Positions 7,926-11,351 of a DNA stretch of 11,351 nt are shown here, one piece after another (positions within the stretch are counted from its first letter, which is position 1; every line of letters begins with the position of its first letter). Source of the DNA: JBEGQX01 sp041180805. Its GTDB lineage: Bacteria; Planctomycetota; Planctomycetia; Gemmatales; Gemmataceae. The notes beneath the pieces were generated by a model. That model ran no database searches, was not told where the DNA came from, and worked only from the letters and a program-made list of their open reading frames with translations. The translations under genes and the position numbers were made by a program. The DNA lies in the NCBI GenBank assembly GCA_041180805.1, contig JBEGQX010000134.1, positions 1 through 11,351 of the forward strand, written 5' to 3'.

Positions 7926-8957
7926 CTAACGGGAAAAAACTGCCCCCGAAGGGACCATCACAGGCGCTCCAAGTTGAATTCCTGGATTTTCCGGGAATGA
8001 ACTGGTGGCTGGCTGATTTTGGATCGGCTGGGACCAATTCACCGATGGATATGCCGGCCTGATGGATGGATTTTCATCCGCTATGGGGGAAGACCCACGG
8101 AAGACCGGCTTGGGGGCTTCCAGCACAGGCTGGCTGGGGGGAAGGGTCTGCCGGGTAACCACCATGCTTTTGGTGGAAGGATTGTTCATGTTCGTACGAT
8201 TGGTATTGGAAGCCAATAGATTTTGATTTTGCCCGGGGCGGTTATTTCGCAAATAGCTGATCCAAGCCTCCTCAAGCTGTTCAATGCTATTGAAACGGTA
8301 ATAAGCTTTCACGGCGGCATCCCATCCGTATTGCATGCCATAACCCACAAATCCCAGGAAGGCCTGCCTGCCTCCAACTGACACCAGGTATTCACTGACA
8401 GAGAACCCCTCGGCATAAAGAACCATCACATCGTTTGGATACTTTGTCATGCTGAATAGACGGCGCAACGGGATTTTTCGACCCGGGGTGGCAAGAATGT
8501 CCCTGGTCATGGCGTCGTGGCGCTGACGTTCCAAGTCATCCTCGGAAAGAACGCAACCACCCTCATCTGCCCAACGGGGAACAGGATTTTTGAAGTAAAA
8601 GGCAAAAACAGTATGGGTGATCTCATGGGGAAGCACACTCACTAAAATGCGATCCAAAGGCCCCTCTACCTGCATATCCTGACCCAGCACACGACCTTGA
8701 TCAAAAGCAAACGAAGTGGCCCCACCTGCACCATTCATGGTGATCGTAACCTTGACCTGGCATGGCTCTGGCCAGGGAGGCATTTCCTGCCCAAGCCATT
8801 CCAAAGCTTTTTCTTTGCGGTAGTGTTCCGCATATTGGGCAACTTGTTGGGCTATCTGCTGATTGGGTGCGTTAATAATGAAATTTTGAGTGCGGTAGGA
8901 TGCACCTGTGGAAAATAAAGCGAGCACAATTACTAAAAGTAACGCCCTGGCTCGCAT
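7926..8957 (-). CDS. secreted HExxH metalloprotein, peptidase MA-like
   Basis: A likely exported zinc-dependent protease or protease-derived protein. The N-terminus MRARALLLVIVLALFSTGAS is a clear signal peptide with cleavage near residue 20. The zinc motif HEITH lies at 111-115, and Glu132 in RWADEGG (128-134) is the expected third ligand of a gluzincin, the arrangement seen in peptidase-MA-like proteins. A helical region with FSVSEYLVSVGGRQAFLGFV (185-204) follows and resembles the C-terminal helices of that fold. Residues about 241-343 form a low-complexity Pro/Asn/Ser/Gln-rich tail, probably disordered. The whole protein is 343 aa. The start is supported by AGGGG at 8967-8971 (minus strand), 9 nt from the ATG. 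That SD lies inside an inverted repeat, suggesting translational or operator control. The substrate is unknown and exact family membership is inferred from the motif pattern. Confidence 0.82.
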   Translation of the reverse strand: MRARALLLVIVLALFSTGASYRTQNFIINAPNQQIAQQVAQYAEHYRKEKALEWLGQEMPPWPEPCQVKVTITMNGAGGATSFAFDQGRVLGQDMQVEGPLDRILVSVLPHEITHTVFAFYFKNPVPRWADEGGCVLSEDDLERQRHDAMTRDILATPGRKIPLRRLFSMTKYPNDVMVLYAEGFSVSEYLVSVGGRQAFLGFVGYGMQYGWDAAVKAYYRFNSIEQLEEAWISYLRNNRPGQNQNLLASNTNRTNMNNPSTKSMVVTRQTLPPSQPVLEAPKPVFRGSSPIADENPSIRPAYPSVNWSQPIQNQPATSSFPENPGIQLGAPVMVPSGAVFSR

Positions 8958-8964
8958 GAAAATA

Positions 8965-9006
8965 CACCCCTAACGAAAAATCTCATATCCATTATCCGTT
9001 AGGGTG
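8965..9006 (-). promoter_or_regulatory. inverted repeat in the peptidase leader, overlapping its SD
   Basis: On the minus strand CACCCTAACG (9006-8997) and CGTTAGGGGTG (8975-8965) are complementary over ten pairs with one bulged base, separated by a 21-nt AU-rich loop. The second arm contains the AGGGG ribosome-binding sequence of the gene starting at 8957. As RNA it would be a hairpin that hides the SD; as DNA it would be a dyad operator. A GATAAT hexamer in the loop (8996-8991) and CATAAT just upstream (9019-9014) are -10-like, but neither has a convincing -35. Which one is used decides whether the first arm is transcribed. Confidence 0.55.
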
Positions 9007-9019
9007 ATATGCAATTATG

Positions 9020-9056
9020 AGGCCAATGGCCTAAATTCCATCTTCTGCGGGAAGAT
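9020..9056. repeat. two small inverted repeats in the intergenic region
   Basis: AGGCC-AAT-GGCCT (9020-9032) is a 5-bp palindromic arm pair with a 3-nt spacer. ATCTTC-TGCGG-GAAGAT (9040-9056) is a 6-bp pair with a 5-nt spacer. Both lie in the likely promoter/leader region of the peptidase gene. They are short enough to occur by chance but could be protein-binding sites. Apart from these, the SD-containing inverted repeat and the terminator, I see nothing else in 8958-9186. Confidence 0.3.
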
Positions 9057-9119
9057 CTTAACCATTTCTCCGGAAATTCCACGCTCTTTGGAAAAAACAA
9101 CCCAAATTTACAAAGTTAA

Positions 9120-9157
9120 AGCCCCGAGGCTTGTAGTTTTTACAAAGCCTCGGGGCT
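9120..9157 (-). terminator. intrinsic terminator of the cytochrome-WD40 gene
   Basis: AGCCCCGAGGCTTGTA (9120-9135) and its complement TACAAAGCCTCGGGGCT (9141-9157) form a 16-bp GC-rich stem with one bulged base and a 5-nt loop. On the minus strand the stem begins 29 nt after the TAA of the cytochrome-WD40 gene and is followed by UUAACUUUG, a modest U-rich tail. It separates that transcription unit from the peptidase gene downstream. Confidence 0.8.
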
Positions 9158-9186
9158 AATATTTGGAATTGTTGCAACTCGATTTC

Positions 9187-10614
9187 TTACTTTTTATCAG
9201 ACGCCTTGGGGGCCTCCTTGGGCACAGAGAGGGGATCCAGCTTTTTCAGAAGCTTGCCCTGGTCATCAAAAAGATAAATGTTTCCAGCATCTCCCCCTGC
9301 GGCAAAGAGCTTGGAATCTTGGGAAACAGCCAACGCATAAAGAAATTCCTCAGCGGCAGGGAATGTCTTTATGGCGCTACCATTATCCGCGTTCCACAAA
9401 CGGAGGGTTTTATCTCCGCTGGTTGTCGCAAATTGTGGATTGGTGGAAGTAAATGAAATCTTGGTTACCTGCTTGGAATGGCCGCTTACAGTTCTAGCTT
9501 GCTCGCCCTTTTCAAAATCCCAAACCTTGATGGCATTATCCGCACCAGCGCTGGCAAGAAATTTTCCATCACTTTTCCAACCCACATCAAGAACATGGTG
9601 GGTATGCCCTTCAAAGGACTTAATGAACTTGCCATCCGCAACGTTGAAAATCTTCACAAACTTGTCGGCGCCACAGGTTGCCAGCATTTTGCCATCGGCG
9701 CTAAAACTAACTCCAAAAGCAGTATCGCTATGCGCTCCCTTCAAATCCTGTACAACCTTGCCAGAGGCAACCTCAATTAGTTTTACTTCACCCTCCTCGG
9801 TTGGGGGGCCGCCGGCAGTTGCCAGCAACTTGCCATCCGGGGAAAAAGCCAGTGCCACAATTCTGTCGGAAAAGCCCTCTATTTTCCGAACCTCTTCACC
9901 AGTATCGGTATTCCAGATGCGCAATTCTTGAAAACTGCCAGAGGCAAGATTTTTGCCATCCGGACTGATGGCTAGTGATTCAACCAAAGAAACATGAGAA
10001 ACTTCATGCTTTTTGCCATCCTTGGTGGTGATATTCTTGCCAACAAACTTCTTTTTTGTCTCACCCGTAGATGCGTCAAGCTGGAGAATGGTGTTTCCCA
10101 CAGCCGCAAACAAAGAGGTTTTATCCTTGTTAAATGCTAATCCGCGAATGGGGTGCAGCACGGCCGGTGGCAAGGAAACGATAATTTTGGGTTTCACCCT
10201 GGCAGCCGAAGGCGCCTTTGCCCCCTGATCAATCCAAAGCTTAACGATTGCCAGTTCCTGGGGAGTCAAAGGCTCTTCACTTTTGGGTGGCATGGAAGGC
10301 CGCTGTGTTTTGCCGGCAAGTTGGTACAGCAAACTTTCTTTAGACTTGCCAGGAACAATCGAAGCTCCTTTTTTGCCGCCTTTCATGAGCGCCTCAAAAC
10401 TGCCCATGTCAAGCTTGCCTTCCTTGATGTTACCACTGTGGCAGAAATTGCATTTCTTGACAAAGATCGGCTCCACATCCTTGTCATAGCTGACAGGGTC
10501 TTTGCGTTGCAATTCAACAACCTCAATGGGTTTTATTGGTGCCGATTGCTTTGGTTCATCCGCAAACAGGCCCACACTTGCCACCGCGACAGAGAATATA
10601 CTGCTTAAAAACAT
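9187..10614 (-). CDS. exported planctomycete-type cytochrome c / WD40 propeller protein
   Basis: The product is 475 aa. A short hydrophobic signal-like N-terminus (1-18, MFLSSIFSVAVASVGLFA) precedes a planctomycete cytochrome C (PSCyt1-like) domain at about 43-135: CNFCH at 55-59 binds one c-type haem, followed by GKLDM, IVPGKSKESLL, PSMPPK (Met108 the likely axial ligand) and LWIDQGAK. Residues 150-460 form about seven WD40 blades, each with SPDGK/SADGK-type turns and strand endings such as LRIWNTDTGE (231-240), VKIFNVADGK, IKVWDFEKGE and LRLWNADNGS. Export and haem attachment imply a periplasmic or paryphoplasmic location; whether it transfers electrons or only scaffolds is unknown. A good SD (AAAGGA, 10626-10621) lies 6 nt from the ATG. 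It follows the Ig-like gene by 24 nt on the same strand and ends at the hairpin terminator. Confidence 0.93.
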   Translation of the reverse strand: MFLSSIFSVAVASVGLFADEPKQSAPIKPIEVVELQRKDPVSYDKDVEPIFVKKCNFCHSGNIKEGKLDMGSFEALMKGGKKGASIVPGKSKESLLYQLAGKTQRPSMPPKSEEPLTPQELAIVKLWIDQGAKAPSAARVKPKIIVSLPPAVLHPIRGLAFNKDKTSLFAAVGNTILQLDASTGETKKKFVGKNITTKDGKKHEVSHVSLVESLAISPDGKNLASGSFQELRIWNTDTGEEVRKIEGFSDRIVALAFSPDGKLLATAGGPPTEEGEVKLIEVASGKVVQDLKGAHSDTAFGVSFSADGKMLATCGADKFVKIFNVADGKFIKSFEGHTHHVLDVGWKSDGKFLASAGADNAIKVWDFEKGEQARTVSGHSKQVTKISFTSTNPQFATTSGDKTLRLWNADNGSAIKTFPAAEEFLYALAVSQDSKLFAAGGDAGNIYLFDDQGKLLKKLDPLSVPKEAPKASDKK

Positions 10615-10620
10615 GGTCTT

Positions 10621-10626
10621 TCCTTT
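10621..10626 (-). promoter_or_regulatory. ribosome binding site of the cytochrome-WD40 gene
   Basis: AAAGGA on the minus strand, 6 nt from the ATG at 10614, supports this start even though the resulting signal peptide lacks a positively charged first segment. Confidence 0.7.
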
Positions 10627-10638
10627 CAGGAATTCAGC

Positions 10639-11351
10639 CTATTTGGCTATGTTTATGTTTACCTTTAATTCTTGGGATACCTCATCCTTACCCAAATACA
10701 TGGCCTTGAACTTCAAAACTATATCATTTCTAGCCCCAGGCATGGCATCAGGGGCAACCTTCACCTTTACATTCGCAGTATCCGCATTTGCCGGAATCTC
10801 AGCTCCCTCCAAGGTGAACCCTTTAAGATTCATGGGAATCATAGTTTCCACCTTATAAGGCCCCTTGTATTCATGAAGCCTTTTAACCTTTAATATCAAA
10901 GATCCTTCCTGGCCCACCTTCACCTGAACACCATTGTTCGTGGCCGAGAATTCGCCAAGTGCCTTGGGCAGAACCAAAAGATCGACCGGATTCGCCACCG
11001 CAACGGCGTTCACCTGGGCCTTCTGCTTTGCCATTGGATCCTTGCTGAACGCTATGTTCGTTTGGCCACGAATCACAATGTTATAATTCCCGGGGGGGAG
11101 ATTCGCCGGAACCGTGACAGGGATGGTTCCCTCATTGACATTGGCTGCAATAGACACAGCCTTGTTGTTATTCACAAAGTTGGGGGGGAGATCAAAGCTT
11201 TCCACCAGAATGGGATTTTTCATTTCAGGCGCCTTCCTGGTTACCTGAATTTTGATGTTGCCCTTGTCGCCTTGGGGTATTTTCGCCTTGTCTACATTTC
11301 CTTTAAGAAGGAATGGGGCATCGCCCACCACTTCAGCCACCACGCTGCGGT
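10639..11351 (-). CDS. Ig-like/pre-peptidase-type exported protein (5' partial)
   Basis: Only the C-terminal ~236 residues are visible. The frame stays open to the right edge, and the GTG at 11343 is internal. The visible part is all beta-rich: about two Ig-like sandwich modules with alternating Val/Lys strands, including a PANLPPGNYNIVIRGQ turn-strand followed by SKDPMAKQKAQVN, and a final module ending YLGKDEVSQELKVNINIAK. From memory, this segment resembles the C-terminal part of large planctomycete PPC (bacterial pre-peptidase C-terminal)-type proteins encoded beside cytochrome-WD40 genes. No catalytic motif is visible and nothing can be said about the missing N-terminus. The TAG stop (10641-10639) is in the same frame as, and 24 nt before, the cytochrome-WD40 start, suggesting one operon. 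The domain-class call is moderate and the function unknown. Confidence 0.75.
   Translation of the reverse strand, partial: RSVVAEVVGDAPFLLKGNVDKAKIPQGDKGNIKIQVTRKAPEMKNPILVESFDLPPNFVNNNKAVSIAANVNEGTIPVTVPANLPPGNYNIVIRGQTNIAFSKDPMAKQKAQVNAVAVANPVDLLVLPKALGEFSATNNGVQVKVGQEGSLILKVKRLHEYKGPYKVETMIPMNLKGFTLEGAEIPANADTANVKVKVAPDAMPGARNDIVLKFKAMYLGKDEVSQELKVNINIAK

Noticed and set aside
9371..9931. 186-codon open frame on the plus strand
   Set aside because: It is antisense to the WD40 blades; the repeated composition reflects the WD40 codons, and no RBS or domain supports it.
9540..10025. Recurrent TTGCCATC-type words on the plus strand, looking like a dispersed DNA repeat
   Set aside because: They are the reverse complement of the codons for the D-G-K turn repeated in each WD40 blade, so they are coding repeats, not a regulatory or CRISPR-like array.

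Overview
The window looks like ordinary chromosome from a planctomycete, probably a Gemmatales/Pirellulales-like lineage of moderate GC. The strongest pointers are a secreted protein that joins a planctomycete-type cytochrome domain (one CNFCH haem motif and a PGK...MPP...WIDQGA signature) to a WD40 propeller, and directly upstream of it the end of an Ig-like, pre-peptidase-style exported protein of a kind I associate with planctomycete genomes. The taxonomic call rests on protein style only.

Left part, + strand. The window opens inside a dienelactone-hydrolase/acetylxylan-esterase-like alpha/beta hydrolase that is cut by the left edge. Next come a class II tRNA-Leu(UAG) at 1159-1240 and, 15 nt after it, an unrecognised 76-residue charged protein. 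Then four genes lie very close together: an RmlD-like SDR protein whose YxxxK lysine is a methionine, larC (nickel-pincer cofactor biosynthesis) as one unbroken ORF, alaS, and a TPR protein. Gaps are 38, 2 and 8 nt, and the alaS and TPR ribosome-binding sites overlap the end of the preceding gene, so larC-alaS-TPR almost certainly form one transcription unit.

Right part, - strand. A secreted HExxH peptidase-MA-like metalloprotein converges on the TPR gene with 6 nt between stop codons. Its 5' leader holds an inverted repeat whose proximal arm contains the Shine-Dalgarno sequence. Further right, the cytochrome/WD40 gene follows the Ig-like gene by 24 nt and ends at a strong intrinsic terminator (9120-9157). 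The Ig-like gene runs off the right edge.

The two halves show no obvious functional link: the left is translation and cofactor metabolism plus a sugar-nucleotide-type SDR, the right is exported proteins. I see no CRISPR array, insertion sequence, integrase, toxin-antitoxin pair, defence system or origin. The points most worth a second look are the SD-containing hairpin of the peptidase gene, the SDR active-site substitution, the tRNA-coupled small ORF, and the little-characterised Ig-like/cytochrome-WD40 pair.
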